Shown here: piece by piece, positions 10,137 through 23,700 of the stretch | Layout: each line of letters begins with the position of its first letter | Numbering within the stretch: the stretch's first letter is position 1 | Origin: Basidiobolus ranarum | Taxonomy: Eukaryota; Basidiobolomycota; Basidiobolomycetes; Basidiobolales | Assembly: GCA_040143965.1 (NCBI GenBank) | Contig: JASJQH010000015.1 | Coordinates: 1 to 51,651, forward strand | Direction of reading: 5' to 3' | DNA length: 51,651 nucleotides | Made by a program: the position numbers and the translations under genes | Notes under the pieces: generated by a model | Databases searched by the model: none | What the model was told of the DNA's origin: nothing | What the model saw: only the letters and a program-made list of their open reading frames with translations

Positions 10137-11492
10137 ATGAGAGAAATTATTCAGCTCCAAGCCGGTCAATGTGGTAACCAAATTGGTCACAAATTTTGGG
10201 AAACCATTTCTGCTGAACACGGTATTGATGGTAGCGGTGCTTACGTTGGTGACTCTGATATCCAGTTGGAGAGAGTAAACGTTTACTATAACGAAGCTGC
10301 TGCCAGAAAGTACGTTCCCCGTGCCGTATTGGTTGATTTGGAGCCTGGAACTATGGATAACATCCGTGGTTCTGATCTCGGTGCACTTTTCCGTCCTGAC
10401 AACATGGTCTATGGCCAAAGTGGTGCCGGTAACAATTGGGCCAAGGGTCATTATACGGAAGGTGCCGAGTTAGTTGATTCTGTGCTTGATGTTGTTCGTA
10501 AGGAAGCCGAGAACTGTGATTGTCTCCAAGGTTTCCAGATTACCCACTCTCTTGGTGGTGGTACTGGTTCCGGTTTAGGTACTCTTCTTATCTCCAAGAT
10601 TCGTGAAGAATACCCCGACCGTATGATGTGCACTTTCTCGGTCGTTCCCTCCCCCAAGGTTTCCGATACTGTCGTTGAGCCCTACAATGCCACCCTCTCA
10701 GTTCACCAATTGGTTGAGAACTCCGACATGACTTTCTGTATCGATAATGAGGCTTTGTATGATATTTGCTTCCGTACCTTAAAACTCTCTAACCCTACCT
10801 ACGGTGACTTGAATCATCTCGTCTCCAATGTTATGAGTGGTACTACCACTTCTCTTCGTTTCCCTGGCCAATTGAACTCTGACTTGAGAAAGACCGCCGT
10901 AAACATGGTTCCTTTCCCTCGTCTTCACTTCTTCATGGTCGGTTTTGCTCCTTTGACTGCTCGTGGATCCCAAGATTTCCGTGCTCTCTCCGTTGCTGAG
11001 CTCTCCCAGCAAATGTTCGATGCCAAGAATATGATGGCTGCTTCTGACCCTCGTCACGGTCGCTATCTTACCTGTGCTGCCATGTTCCGTGGTCGCATGT
11101 CCATGAGAGAGGTTGACGATCAAATGATCAGTGCTCAACAAAAGAACTCCAACTACTTTGTTGAGTGGATTCCTAGCAACATCAAGGTTTCTCTTTGTGA
11201 CATTCCTCCCAAGGATCTCAAGATGGCTGTCACATTCCTTGGAAACTCTACCTCTATTCAAGAGTTATTCAAACGTGTCAATGAGCAATTCACTGCCATG
11301 TTCCGTCGTAAGGCTTTCTTGCATTGGTACACTGGTGAAGGTATGGACGAAATGGAATTCACTGAAGCAGAATCCAACATGAATGATCTTGTATCCGAAT
11401 ACCAACAATACCAAGATGCTACTGTTGAAGATGATCTCGAATACGAAGATGAAATGGCTGAAGGGGAATATGCTGCTGATGAAGAATACTAA
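10137..11492 (+). CDS. Beta-tubulin
   Basis: A single uninterrupted exon encodes 451 residues, the normal length. Landmarks: MREI start (the tetrapeptide used for tubulin mRNA autoregulation in animals), the GTP-binding signature [14 protein letters not shown] around residues 138-151, [32 protein letters not shown], and an acidic tail ending [10 protein letters not shown]. It forms the exchangeable-GTP half of the microtubule heterodimer. ATG 10137 is chosen because it gives the invariant MRE start. Unusual residues: Gln at position 6 (usually His), Cys at 165, and Met at 198 (codon 10728-10730), where most fungi have Glu; Phe is kept at 167 and 200. These positions form or border the benzimidazole site. 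Absence of introns contrasts with most neighbours. Confidence 0.97.
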   Translation: MREIIQLQAGQCGNQIGHKFWETISAEHGIDGSGAYVGDSDIQLERVNVYYNEAAARKYVPRAVLVDLEPGTMDNIRGSDLGALFRPDNMVYGQSGAGNNWAKGHYTEGAELVDSVLDVVRKEAENCDCLQGFQITHSLGGGTGSGLGTLLISKIREEYPDRMMCTFSVVPSPKVSDTVVEPYNATLSVHQLVENSDMTFCIDNEALYDICFRTLKLSNPTYGDLNHLVSNVMSGTTTSLRFPGQLNSDLRKTAVNMVPFPRLHFFMVGFAPLTARGSQDFRALSVAELSQQMFDAKNMMAASDPRHGRYLTCAAMFRGRMSMREVDDQMISAQQKNSNYFVEWIPSNIKVSLCDIPPKDLKMAVTFLGNSTSIQELFKRVNEQFTAMFRRKAFLHWYTGEGMDEMEFTEAESNMNDLVSEYQQYQDATVEDDLEYEDEMAEGEYAADEEY

Positions 11493-11807
11493 ATCAATAC
11501 CAATTATTTTAATCTTTCGATAAATTGATTTTAATTTTAATATTCAATGAACAACCACCCCCCATCTCATCCCCCATCACAAAATCTCTTTACATACTAC
11601 GTAATCCAATCCTTCAATCTAGTACATACACTGATCTATTTATTTTCACTCTCCCTTCACCCGTTCAACTTGCAATCAGCTTTGATCATCATTCCCCATT
11701 CTCATTAAAAGAAATTTCCAAAAAAGTCCATATTTTGAATGTTAATTTTGGGGTATCCAGTGAGGATACAGAAATTACTTTATTGGTGTTATTGGTGATT
11801 GATGAAT
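11493..11807. other. Convergent 3' region of beta-tubulin and ASCC3-like gene
   Basis: About 315 bp between two facing stop codons. AT-rich with CCCC-rich and TTTT-rich runs; should hold both 3' UTRs. No gene seen. Confidence 0.5.
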
Positions 11808-14800
11808 TTAAGCAACAGTGAATGACAAGTCATACTGTTGATCCAAGCCCATATATACATCCGAGATAAAGAACAAAGTAAATCTATACTTCCCTGGAGT
11901 CTCTGGGGTGATAAAGCTCAATTTCACTGTATTTTGAGGGGAGAATTTTTGTCCAGGGCCAGATTGCATACTAATTCTTCTAATAGCCAACACGTCGTCT
12001 TGTTCGGCATCACCCAGCACGACCCACCAACCTTCATACTGTGGTTTAGCGAACTTGGCACAATAAGCTCTACCATCGTACTCTTTACCGGATCCAGGAA
12101 GATGTCTCTTGGAGGGGAATTTGCGGTTCACCATGACTTCCAACTGATACTCCGTATCTGGTGATAAGGATCTACTATGTGCATTACGAATAGAGTATTT
12201 CACCTCCATCAAAGGCAAGCTTCCCACCACCCTGACTATCTCATTGATCTGCTCTCTATTGATACTGCCGAGATGTCTCAATGATTTTTCCAAGTCTCCA
12301 TTGATCAACTCCACTACTTCTCCCGTACATTTGATACTTCTATTCTTGAATGGGATCTTCCGGATCATCTCCAAGTCCAAATGAGGTAGCATCAAGAGTG
12401 AATGATCTGTTGGCCAACGACCTTGTTTAATCGATTGCATGACGGTCATAGTATCGAGGCATGTGCTCAGGAATCCTTGAGTGGCGGCAATATCTACCAT
12501 AGCTTGTAATATACGTATAGATTGGTCCAGGACTGAGATGGTGTCCGTCATCAAGTCAGAGATGGGCAGAGAAAGTCTTGAGAAATGAGCTTGTAAGAGT
12601 AAGAAAGATTTGGCATGTGGACTATCATAAGGAAGATTAGCTTTGAGAGGTAACAATTTCTCCAATTCACCATTGACCAAGTCTTCCCCGTGTCTTACGG
12701 GGAATTCCTCATATTCATAAGCGTTACAAAGGATTCTCATCACTCCTATGCAATCTGTCTTCGGTTTGAGTGCTTGGAGGAATTGTCGGATGGTAATATG
12801 ACTAAGGTAATAGTGGGATGCGATTTTACCAGCATCTGTAGGTGCTACTTCAGTATCATCCAAGAATTCGGCACACGACGATTTAACCAACTCTCCCAAG
12901 GATTTTTCGATTAATTCTGACAAAAAGAGATTCACTCCCTTTTCGGATACATCTTCCAATCCATAGTAAGTGGGGTTCATTTTCAACCGACGATAGAAAT
13001 AGGTCCAGGTGAGATAATCCATGGCATCTTGTTTGGTACGTATAGTCCCAGCAACAACCTCAGCACTAAAATGGTCTTCAAGGTGTAAATGAAGACTAGA
13101 TTCAACTGGGAATGGTTCGTGAAGGAATTTCTTGTAAAAGTTCTTTTTTGAATCGGTAACAAAAATACGTGCTATACCGGTGTTATCAAATTGTGGTCTA
13201 CCTAAATGTCAAGAAAAGTAGGAGATGGTCAGATGAATTAAGGTTGAATTGTTATGTATGAATTGTCTTACCTGCTCTGCCCATCATTTGCAGCACATCC
13301 GTGATGGGGAAATCCACGTATCCCTTCTTCTTAGCGTCGTAGAATTCGGTCCCCTTAACGACTACCAAATGAGCTGGGAAGTTCACTCCCCAGGCAAGAG
13401 TACTAGTTGCGATCAGAATTTGGATCTTTTGATTGACGAAAAGCTCTTCGACGATTTTACGATCCACCTCTGTTAAACCAGCATGATGCAATCCGATACC
13501 AAACCCAAGACATAGCTTGAGATTAGGGTTCTGTACTTGCAGCAGTAACATATTTAATTCCTCTTCGGGGATGTGCAAGAAACGTCTGGGATCATCCTCC
13601 ATAGCGCAAAAAGCCATCAAATCTTGTGCAGTGTATCGAGTCTGTCGACGCGATGATACAAACACGATGACCGGCTGGTTAGGTGAGTGGGTTTTGATCG
13701 CAGCGTAAGTAGGCTTGTTCATTGATGCCATCCTGGGGCAATAATGCTTTCCGGGGAATCCGTCGATGTAGATCTCTAAAGGAACTGGTCTGACCGAATG
13801 TCGGAAATTAAACAATCCAATATCTTTGATGCCCAACCAATCGCCAAGATCACTTGCATTAGCCAATGCGGTAGACAGTCCTACAATACGAACCTTTCTG
13901 TCTGTTTGTGAGCCGATATAGTTCATTCTAGATACAATCACCTCCAAGATGGGCCCACGATCTCCACCAAGTAAATGGATCTCATCGATAATAACCAGAG
14001 AGACTTCTTTGACGTAGCTTCTGTTTTGCCATCCACGACTGATTCCATCCCACTTTTCTGGTGTGGTGATGATGATATCTGCCGATTGGATGGTCTTTAA
14101 GTCTGGTGTCACATCTCCTGTCAACTCTACCAATTTCTTGTTCATGGGCCCAGTCAATCTAGCTTTCCAGTCCTGTACTCTTTCTCTTACCAGTGCTTTC
14201 AGTGGTGCGATATAGACTACTTTGGAGCCTGGGTGCGCTTTGAAGGCACCCCACATGGAAAGCTCTGCAGCTACAGTTTTACCAGACCCTGTTGGTGCAC
14301 CAATAAGTGCATTGTGTTCAGTGCGATACAAAGTGTGGAAGATTTGTGTTTGCACCGGATTGAAATGATAGAAGCGCTTTGCACATATCTCCTCCAAGAC
14401 TTCATCGTGTAAGGCGGTGATAGGTAGCGGTTGCAGATCCAACAAGTCTGTGTGTTGTGGCTGTAGCTCTGGTAGAATCAAATGTTTAAATGAAACTGGT
14501 ATCAGAGTCTCCGCACCTATCCATCTATCGGATACTGCTCTAATGAAGATTTGATTGGGTAATGGTTCGGAGATAGGGATCGTGAATCCTAGCGTATGTG
14601 ATTCATGCATAGTTCTTTTCCCTAACAAAAAGTACTCTGAATGGTAAATCTCGGTATTGTCAGCATCCTCCACCCAGATCCACCATGGCTCAACTGTTCC
14701 ATGAACACGATCATTCCAGATGAAATCTGGGGTGATTGTGAGTTGCACTCGAAGAACATTCCTAGTAATAGGAGCGATAGATGCATCTAGCTCAAGCACT

Positions 14801-17800
14801 GGGAATTGATCTACAAAATGCGCAATGGTAGTTCCCATACGGACATGTCGAACTAGCTCTCCAAGTTCATTAGGCGTCATCTCACGCATCTCTTCGATAC
14901 TAATCCTATGTGGCTGAGCATCTAATTTTTGGAGGAGTTCTCGATTTAATCCAAGCTGTGTCAGAGGATGTTCAAAAGACCACATCTTTTTATCGATGGA
15001 CTTATTGATAGAGAGGAGCACTGCAGTAACTGGTCCCCAATTTCGATTAAGTGCAATCTCAAATAGAGCCCGAGTGATACGTGCAGCATTTTGCATCACA
15101 TAAGCAGAGTCCGAAACCAACGCAAAGTCCTCAATGTGGGCTTTAGATATTCCTGCTTGAAGAAGAATGTTGACTTTACCGTAAGTGTTCTCGATACCAC
15201 CCTTAACGGCACATGCTGTATTGTACTCCACCAATTCAGTTAACTCTTTTGATTCTTCTTCGCGTACTTTGATGTTGTCAAATTCTGTACTTAAACTGAT
15301 CATAGCCAAGACATCGGCTTCGGTCATTCTAGGTTTCATGAGATTATTGAAAATCTCCACACTAGTATGTTTGAGATAGAAAGATGAGGCGATTCTACCA
15401 AGATCTTTTGCGGTTAAGAACCCGGTTTTGGCATCAAAGATAATCATTTGAAGTTGGTGAAGTTTTTTAGCCGCCGATGTGATGATATCTCGTCGGCGAG
15501 CTCCTAGCAAAGGATCCTCGAGTGGTTCTGAATGATTCATACCGTATACTAATGGATTCTTCTTCATTCTAACGTAAAGATAAGTGTAACTTAACCAAGT
15601 CACTGCCTCGTCGACGTTGGTGACGGTGCCTAAACAAATCTCAGCATTTAGGTTGTCAACGATATTTTCAATGAACATCGATTCAATAGGATGCTGTTGA
15701 GTCATTGCTGAAACGTAATGTGTTAACTTGTCATTGTTTGTAACAATATAGCCTACACCATGGGATTCGTATTGAGGTCTACCAGCTCTACCAAAAATCT
15801 GCAGAACATCGAGAATTGAAAGATCCACAAAGCTACCCTTTTGTGCATCGTACACTTGAGTCCCTTTAATAATAACAGCATATGCAGGTAAATTGACACC
15901 CCAAGCCAAAGTAGCGGTACAACAGAGAACTTTCACGAGACCATCAGCAAACAGTCGTTCGACCAGGTTTCTATCCGATCTAAGCATACCCGCATGATGC
16001 ATGGCAAATCCTTTACTAAATAACTCCTTGAGTTCTTTGTTGCGAGATTTCGCCACTTCCCGTTTGGCCAGTTCATATCGAGGATGCTCAGAACAATCGA
16101 AAAAGTCCGTAATCCCTTCGGTAAGGGCCATTTCGCTAAGCATCTGTGCTGTTTTAACTGTTTCTTTACGTGCATGAACAAACACCATGATCTGATGGTC
16201 TTCTTGAATAAGTTCACTGCACTTATCAAAACAAGCTTTATCAAGGTTCGTCTTAGCAGTCAAACTACCAGCTTTTCCTTTGACACCCAAGAAATGTTGC
16301 TCCAAAGGAACAGGTCGGAAACCACTATCAAAAAAGAACAAACCCTGATAAGGATCCACTCCCAAAAATGAAGCCACATCTATGTAATTTGGAAGAGTAG
16401 CGGAAAGACCAACAATACGAATCATGCTTTGGCTAGTTTCCACTTGTCGGAGAGTTCTAGCAACAATACTTTCAATGACGGAGCCTCTATCATCGTGTAA
16501 AAGATGAACCTCATCAATAATCAATAGGCGTACTTTTTGGGCTAATTCCACATCTCCGGTACTTTTTCTGGTTACAACGTCCCATTTTTCAGGTGTAGTC
16601 ACGATAATTTGAGTGTTTAAGATTTCCGTTTTGGTCAGTTGCATATCACCTGTTAATTCTCTCACTTGTATATCAAGCCACTTTAGACGGCTCCCTACTT
16701 TACGAACGATTTCAGCGGCGAGAGCTTTCATAGGTGCTACATAAACAATCTTGAAATCCCTTTTGGCTATATTCAAGACATCTCCATCTGCAGCCTCACT
16801 TGGTGCAGGTGTACAGTAGAGTGATAAAGCACGTAAAATAGCTAGCATAGCAATATCCGTTTTACCCTAAAAATGCGAGTTAATTAATGCAACAGATGGA
16901 TATATAGAACATCCACTTACAGCACCAGTGGGAGCACAGATCAACATGTTTTCATTAGTCTTATAAGCAATTGGGAAAACTATAGATTGTACTCTGTTGA
17001 GAGAGGTATATCCCTAGAAGTGATGGTTAGTTGAGGTAAAAATCCTGCGTGTAATATATAGCAAGTTACTTTAAATGAGTTTTGGCATAATATATCCATG
17101 GAAGATATAGATATTGGCTTCTCTCCAACTCTCGGTGGTGCAGTTTTGGCGATTGGAATTGTAATTTCCTCGTAGTACTTATCGCATATGAGAATGTTAG
17201 TTGATACTTATTAACGATTAATCACGGAAAGTCAGACGTACCGAATAATCTTCTCTTAGAGTGCCTTGAGGTAAAGCAAACCGAGTACCGAAGAGTGATA
17301 ACGTATTACCACCTTGCCCAGACTGATATACATGAGGGTACTTTTCTGGGTTATTTGTGGGCTAAAATACATGTTAAGGGTTAGCTAACTGACCAGTAAG
17401 AAACATCCTGAACATTTTAACCTTTCTCAAATTAGCGAATGGGTCGGAAGAAGCAGCAGTTCGCAAGGACTCTTCACGCATTCTTCGTAACTCTTGAGCA
17501 TCAAAATCTTGATAGTCTTTGAAACCTTACATTAGATTGATATTACAATACAAAGTTTTGATCATTAACACTGAAATTACCATCTCTATTTCCTTGCCCA
17601 AAACCTTTCTTCCTTTCCTTTCGTAATTGCTTTTGCTCGAGCTTCTCAGCTTCGGATTGCACGGTAAATTGAGTACCATAAGTAGGTCGCCATTCTGGAG
17701 GTGGTGGCTCGTTAGAGATAGGCTATTATGTAAAGTACAGCATAAAACCATTTAACTAAAATATCATGTATGATGTTTGTTTAGAGACCTAGGATCACTA

Positions 17801-18786
17801 CTCTACCTTGGCCTGGTGAACTACGACTGCGCCAATATTAGAGGTGATCTGCTGACGATTAGTGATTAATGTAGTGATTAAGTCGAAACTCTCGAACCCA
17901 AGAAGATCCACTAACGAGGCTTGAATCAACTCATCTAAATGGCATACAATCAATAACACATTCATATGACAAAAGCTTCTTGCTCATCTAAGTTTGGTTA
18001 CCATTATCCTGCGAGTTTAACACTGTAACCAAATCTTCACAAAATAAGGCGGTGGTCTCAGGCTCTGTATGGCCATTTTGCCGTAGTAAATGATCTCGAC
18101 AGGCACTTGAGAGTTGAAATAACTGGAGTTAGCTTATTCATAAAGGTTGTATAATAAATGTAAGCAATTTACTTGAGTAACCAGGTTCTATCATAAATTT
18201 TGGGCATTTCCTTTGTTCCTTCCGAAGCTTGTAAGTCTAACGGTGCGCTCGGCAATTCATTGTATGTTCTAGGTGGTAATTCTACCTCTTCGATAGCTGA
18301 TTCCTCAAAGCTTTGTAAAGTAGGAAAATGAGAAGTGGGAGAGAATTCAATGTCGTAACCATACTCTTGTGACTCTGTTGGTTCAGATGAAGAAATTTGG
18401 TCTAATATGGATAAAACATCGTAAGGTAAACCCTTTGAAGTGTAAGAGAATTTCAAACAAGTAACATCATACCTGACTCACTGTAAACAAAAACATTCGA
18501 GATATTAGTCCATAAAATTTTTAACAAGTCGTAAAGCAACAAACTACCTTTTATATTCATCTAATAACTGTTGATAATCTTGGAATTTTTCTCTCCATTC
18601 TGAATAAGTATTTTCAAAATTGAAAACAAGCGGTTCCTTTTGGTTTTCTCTTGCGTCAATAGTTTGTGATGGCTCTTTTCCTTTGCCTTTCCCTTTTCCT
18701 TTGCCAATGGAAGAAGCTTCTTGTGTGAAATGGGAACAAAGTAATTCTGATGTACTAAAGAATAGGGCTGAGGATGTTACTGTCAT
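11808..18786 (-). CDS. ASCC3/Slh1-type double-cassette Ski2-like helicase
   Basis: Large gene of about 2,150 residues with a series of short 5' exons, one long exon (16861-13262) and a last exon (13200-11808). The N-terminal part has a KGKGKGKGK run and the ASCC3-like segments [20 protein letters not shown] and [13 protein letters not shown]. Cassette 1: [41 protein letters not shown], then a Sec63-like unit. Cassette 2: [43 protein letters not shown], then a second Sec63-like unit ending [14 protein letters not shown]. The text matches ASCC3/Slh1 more closely than the paralogue Brr2 (for example [15 protein letters not shown] and [17 protein letters not shown]). The protein is the motor of the ribosome-quality-control trigger complex, which splits collided ribosomes. 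Both ATPase cassettes look intact. Start ATG at 18786-18784 precedes a Ser/Thr-rich leader. Confidence 0.93.
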
Positions 18787-19338
18787 TGCCTACTATTGTG
18801 GTGGATACGCTTGGAAATACAGATATTTTGGTTAAGCTGTTTATCTGGTTATCAAAAATGCTTTCAGCTGTTAGGCCTATTTACCGCAATTTAGTGATAC
18901 TCTGCGGAATGTATAAATTAGTGAATACCTTAACTGACAATAAATCAACATTGACCATTGTAGCATTTCTGATGACGATTAAATAGTGGCATTGGATTTG
19001 GAATATTCAATAAAACCCTAAGCACGGAATAATGCTCATAATGTACAACCAATAATGTCAATGTAAACCTGTAAGTTATATAACAGACGTATTTATCCAG
19101 AAGGTGCCGTGCCCTTACTTGCCCATAATAACTGACCAATCATTAATCGAGAACTTTGTTAATATTAGGGGTGGATGGAGCAATCATATGCTTACAAATC
19201 CAATCGAAGATTTTGGATTGAGGGTTTAGTATAAAAGAGAGCGAATGACTTTAGTGTATTTCATACTTCGTTCGACTGTTACAACAGCCACCGCTAGCAA
19301 CAATTCTTCGCCGCATATTTACATCAAGTACACAAATC
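18787..19338. other. Divergent intergenic region
   Basis: Promoter region between ASCC3-like (-) and FrnE-like (+) genes. CCAAT and TATA-like elements close to the plus-strand gene are listed separately. No other structure seen. Confidence 0.45.
19200..19237 (+). promoter_or_regulatory. Putative core promoter of the FrnE-like gene
   Basis: CCAAT at 19200-19204 and TATAAAAG at 19230-19237, about 100 bp before ATG 19339. Same layout as upstream of beta-tubulin, also an intronless gene. Pattern-based only. Confidence 0.4.
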
Positions 19339-20055
19339 ATGGCCCAGTCCAAAATTCTTGAAATTGATGTTGTATCAGATAATGTTTGTCCTTGGTGTTT
19401 CGTTGGTAAACGCAAATTAGAAAAAGCTATTGCTCAAGTGCGAGAGAGTGATCCGGAAGTTCAAGTTGAAGTTCGCTGGCATCCATATCAGTTGAACCCA
19501 CACCAAGAAGGTTCAGTGGATAAGAGAAGTTATTACCATTCCAAATTTGGCAAAGATTCCTTTGAAATGATGGAGGCAAGATTAAGGAAAGTTGGCGAAA
19601 ATGAAGGGATTACCTTCACTCAAGACGGGACCCTAGGAAACACTTTAGATTCCCACCGTCTGGTATATTTCGCGCAAAACAAGGGAAAGCAAGACGAGGC
19701 TGTAGAGGCCATCTTCAAATCCTACTTTGAGCAAGGAAAGAATTTAGCCGACCCATCGATACTTATCGGTATTGCTGAAGACATTGGTTTAAATAAGGAT
19801 GAATTCCAAAAATACCTTCTATCGGGTGAAGGCGATGATGAAGTTAGAAGTGAGGTGCAAAAACATCGAAAGTATGTAAACGGAGTTCCCCACTTCACGA
19901 TAAATCAGAAATACAGCCTCTCCGGAGCTCAAGACCCTTCTGAGTTCCTCACTGCCTTCAGAAGAGCCATCCCCAACATCGGAAAGTCTTCAGAGTCAGC
20001 TCCTCAGTCCAAGGGCTCTGCTCAAGCTTGTTCAGATGGAGCTTGTGCCCTCTAA
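19339..20055 (+). CDS. FrnE/DsbA-like thioredoxin-fold oxidoreductase
   Basis: Intronless 238-residue protein. The thioredoxin-fold active site is CPWC in SDNVCPWCFVGKRKLEKAI near residue 17, followed by the family's VRWHPYQLNP strand, the GNTLDSHRLVYFA segment, and the cis-proline loop VNGVPHFTINQKYSLSGAQ near residue 182. This places it in the DSBA-like FrnE group, reported to act as disulfide oxidoreductases or isomerases; some members relate to polyketide biosynthesis or stress resistance. There is no signal peptide, so a cytosolic role is likely. The C-terminus has an extra Cys pair (QACSDGACAL) after a Ser-rich linker. Start ATG 19339 begins directly before the first beta strand (KILEIDVVSD). 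Confidence 0.9.
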   Translation: MAQSKILEIDVVSDNVCPWCFVGKRKLEKAIAQVRESDPEVQVEVRWHPYQLNPHQEGSVDKRSYYHSKFGKDSFEMMEARLRKVGENEGITFTQDGTLGNTLDSHRLVYFAQNKGKQDEAVEAIFKSYFEQGKNLADPSILIGIAEDIGLNKDEFQKYLLSGEGDDEVRSEVQKHRKYVNGVPHFTINQKYSLSGAQDPSEFLTAFRRAIPNIGKSSESAPQSKGSAQACSDGACAL

Positions 20056-20782
20056 ATGTGAAATTTTAATGTTGAATCCGCTAATTCCTCGCAAGTCAGT
20101 ATTGTCGCAACCTACTCCTTTGAGAATGTAATTATTTGTCGTGTAGTGAATCCAAGTGTTGGGTTAGGTTGATTATAATGGTTACCTTGTGTGATATTAC
20201 CGACCATTACCATCCCCAAATACGTGTCATCATTATTACCGATCAATCAATAAATCGTAATCGCATATACGTGACTTCGTATGATGTCACTTCAGTAGAA
20301 TTGATCGATTTGTATTCAAATCAATGATTGTTAAATGATTTTAAGCATTCACATACAAGCATCCGCCATTGTGTGATGACACTGCGATCATTACTAAGCC
20401 GGAGAAGTGTACCTGATATGGTGATAGCAAAGACACTGGACGGGGATAATAAGGTTGATAAAGCCAGTAGCTTGCAGATAAGTTACAATTGACAAATAAT
20501 GGCACTGTCACAACCTAGCGTCAATATATATTTGTAAGCTCAATCTAGTAACAATGTGTATTCGATCTTACTGGGGTAGAAAACGAAGTCTAAACTCGGT
20601 TTTTTACGCCGATCAGATCTAGTAGTATCAGTCAAAAAGAATTCGTATCTCGGTTGAAATTGAATAAATATACAATCGTAACTAGTCTAGTCCTAAAATC
20701 ATCCTTTACCAATGATACAATAATTTACGCAACATACTCTTCATCAATTATTCCCTTTTCAGTGTTCACTTATTTTCTCACC
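20056..20782. other. Intergenic region upstream of the Rho GEF gene
   Basis: About 730 bp. The Rho GEF frame is open back to 20654 but ATG 20783 is the better start. I see no RNA gene or repeat; AT-rich short motifs such as TCAATCAATAAATC near 20240 are not convincing. Confidence 0.45.
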
Positions 20783-23700
20783 ATGCTAAATGAGTCACAA
20801 AGACCTTTTAGCCAACGTATGAATGGAGGCAGTTTCGAAACTAATGCTCGTAATTCATACATGTCTCGACAAAATGTATATCTTAACCACCGTGGGCATC
20901 GTTCCACTGCATCTTCTGTATCGTTCACTTCTATAAGCGACACATCTTCGTCTAGATATAATGTTTTCAATCGTCAATCCCGAGTTAGCGTATATAGTTC
21001 AAAAAACTACCCAATGCATCTCCCTTCACCTCAAGAAGAAGCCCCTCAAATCCAAGCTGTGGTCAAACCCACAGCTAGAGCTGAGGATACTTCTTCAATT
21101 CACAGTGGACGACAGGGACATTCTCGCAGTAGGAGTAATTCCATATCCAGAGAGACCAGTAGTTATGGAGCTTATCGTGTTTCTGGCTCTCAATACGACG
21201 TGTCCAGAGTGCTTGACTCTCCCATTGATGAGGAGTTTTCAGCTCAAGTTGCCGATTCTCCTAACTCTATTTTACAGGGTGATTATTTTGTTAGAAAATC
21301 GGCCTTTATCCTTAGCCCCCCCGTTTCTTCGAGTAGTTCGTTAGATCAGTCAATGCCTGAGACTGCTCTTAATCTCCCAGCCGATGTATTGACCAGCTCT
21401 GGAATTATCAGAAGACGCACACTCCGTGAAAAAAGAGGTATCTCATGAAGCAAGGAAGCTCTGTTCTATATACCAATTCAACTACTTTACTTTTAATATA
21501 GTTACCAGCTCTTCACCTGTGGACAGTCAATTTCACTTGAGAAGTAATTCCGATGTAGGTTTATCTCGTGTTCCAAGTCTCTCCAGCTCAGTTCGTTCTA
21601 TAAGGAGCAACAGTTCTATAAATTCTCCAGAACTTCTATCTGCAGTAGCCGAAGCCTTTAAGGAGAAAATACTACTTACAAATCATGTTAAAGATTCTTT
21701 AGAATACAAGGATTCGTTTACTGGTCAAGAAGCAGTTGTATGCAGTCATTTAGCTACTTCTTTAAATTGAGATCTTGAAATTCATACTTATCATTTAATA
21801 TAGGATCTCCTCTGTAAGATTATACATACAAAAGATCGTGCTTTGGCTTTGAACGTAGGGCGTGCGCTCGATAGCCAAAAATTCTTTCATGATGTAACGT
21901 ACGAACACCGTCTGAGAGATAGCGCAGATGAGTTTTACGAGTTTCGTGAACTTCCAAGCGCGTTTAATGATAGCTCCTCAGTCCGTACGGATAGCTCGAC
22001 AATCCATGAAAGTCAGGAGGTTAGTGGCGTGCTCACACAGCTCACCGGTTGCTATTCCCCCACTTGCTCTCCGAACAGGTTGTGTTACTGCAGCTCTTGT
22101 CCACAACGTATGGAACAACAAGCACGAATAAATATTCTCAACAACTCCTTACTGGAAAGGTCAGATAGTAGAACTTCGACCCAAGAGAAACAGGTATTCT
22201 ACTTGATTGGTTTAACCTATTGCTAAGTTTTCACTTACCATATTTCGATTATAGAAACGTATAGATTTATGGATTGAATCCGTTCCTAAAGAAATCTCTG
22301 ACTCTCTTTCAAAATCGGAACGAAAGCGTCAAGAGATTATATTTGAGTTGATCTATACTGAAAACGACTTCGTCAGAGATTTGGAATTATTGAAAGAAGT
22401 AACGCTTAGTTTTGTTCAAGCTACACCTCAATAGGATCCATGTATTCATTTATTACTTGATTTGTAGCTTTATGTCACTCCCCTCAGATTTGGGCCGTAT
22501 ATTGAAGCCTTTGCCAAGGAACCGTTTGTTCGTGATGTTTTTTACAACATTAACGAAATTTACAATGTTAGTGCAAAATTGGCTCGTGCCTTGACGGATA
22601 GGCAAGATGAACAGCCCGTCATTGATCAGATTGGGGATATTTTTGTGACTCACGTGGAAAGCTTGAAACCTTTCATCATTTACGGAGGCCATCAAGTCTA
22701 CTCAAAGCATCGACTAGAGGTTGAAGTCAAACGGAACCCCAAGTTAGCAAGATTCTTAGAGGTAACCATAGCAAATGCTCAAGTCTATTCTTGAATCGAA
22801 CTTTAACTTTCGTTATAGGAACGTGAAAGACTCCCTGAATTGAGAAAACTTCCAATCCATAGTTTTCTTGCACGTCCAACTACACGTCTTGGACGATATC
22901 CGTTATTGCTAGAGGGAGTAATCAAAAGCTCTCCAGAAGGTCATCCCGATAGAGAGAATCTTCCGGCTGCCATAGATGTCATTAAGCAATGTCTATCACA
23001 AATCAACACTGAGAGTGGCAAGGCCGATAACCGATTGCGTCTTACCAAACTCAATGATACACTAGTATGCAAGGATGGCGAGAGTAAGGTAACCATCGTG
23101 ATTGAAAGGCTATCAATAGAAGCTTGATACTCACAATCCATTCACACACCCCAATACAGGACCTGAGACTTCTAGATGAATCACGCAAGCTTATTCGAGA
23201 TGGAGTCATAAAAAAGAAATCTGGTGTCGAGCAAGTTGAATTGACTATGTTCCTCTTCGATCATATGCTTCTCCTTACTAAGAAAAAGAAGACACGGGAT
23301 GGGGACGAATATCGTGTGCATAAAAAGGTAACTGCATATCCAGCTTCACTAGTATATATAAGATGACTTGACATTAACTCACCTTTGAATCAGCCTATCC
23401 CTCTTGAGCTGCTATCCCTCTCTTCTTCTGATGAATCGATTCAGAAATCGGCGACTCGCAGGTCTAGCTCCAGCTTTTTAGGGAAAAACACCAGCGGTAT
23501 TGTAACGCCCAAATACATTCCAGATCTCAACAAGGGTGGCTATCCCTTGGTAATTACTCACCTTGGACGTAATGGGATGTCGCTTACCCTGTATGCTGCC
23601 AATCAAGCTGATCGAAGAGAATGGGAAGAGAAAATTGAACAACAACGCGATTTAATTACTCGCGAAACAAACATCTTTGAAATAGAGCAGCTATCCGACA

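Noticed and set aside
10113-11261. Antisense open frames opposite beta-tubulin
   Set aside because: Frame shadows of a strongly biased coding sequence.
18455-18545. An 8-nt microexon between the first two ASCC3 exons
   Set aside because: Using the later CAG acceptor (before TATGATGTTAC) keeps frame and removes the need for it.
11808-18786. Brr2 (U5 snRNP helicase) as an identity for the double-cassette helicase
   Set aside because: Signature stretches match ASCC3/Slh1, and the N-terminal exons lack Brr2-type PLUG/PWI text.
19339-20055. Recent bacterial transfer of the FrnE-like gene because it has no introns
   Set aside because: Beta-tubulin and the Mss116-like gene here are also intronless, codon use looks local, and FrnE-like genes are known in fungi.
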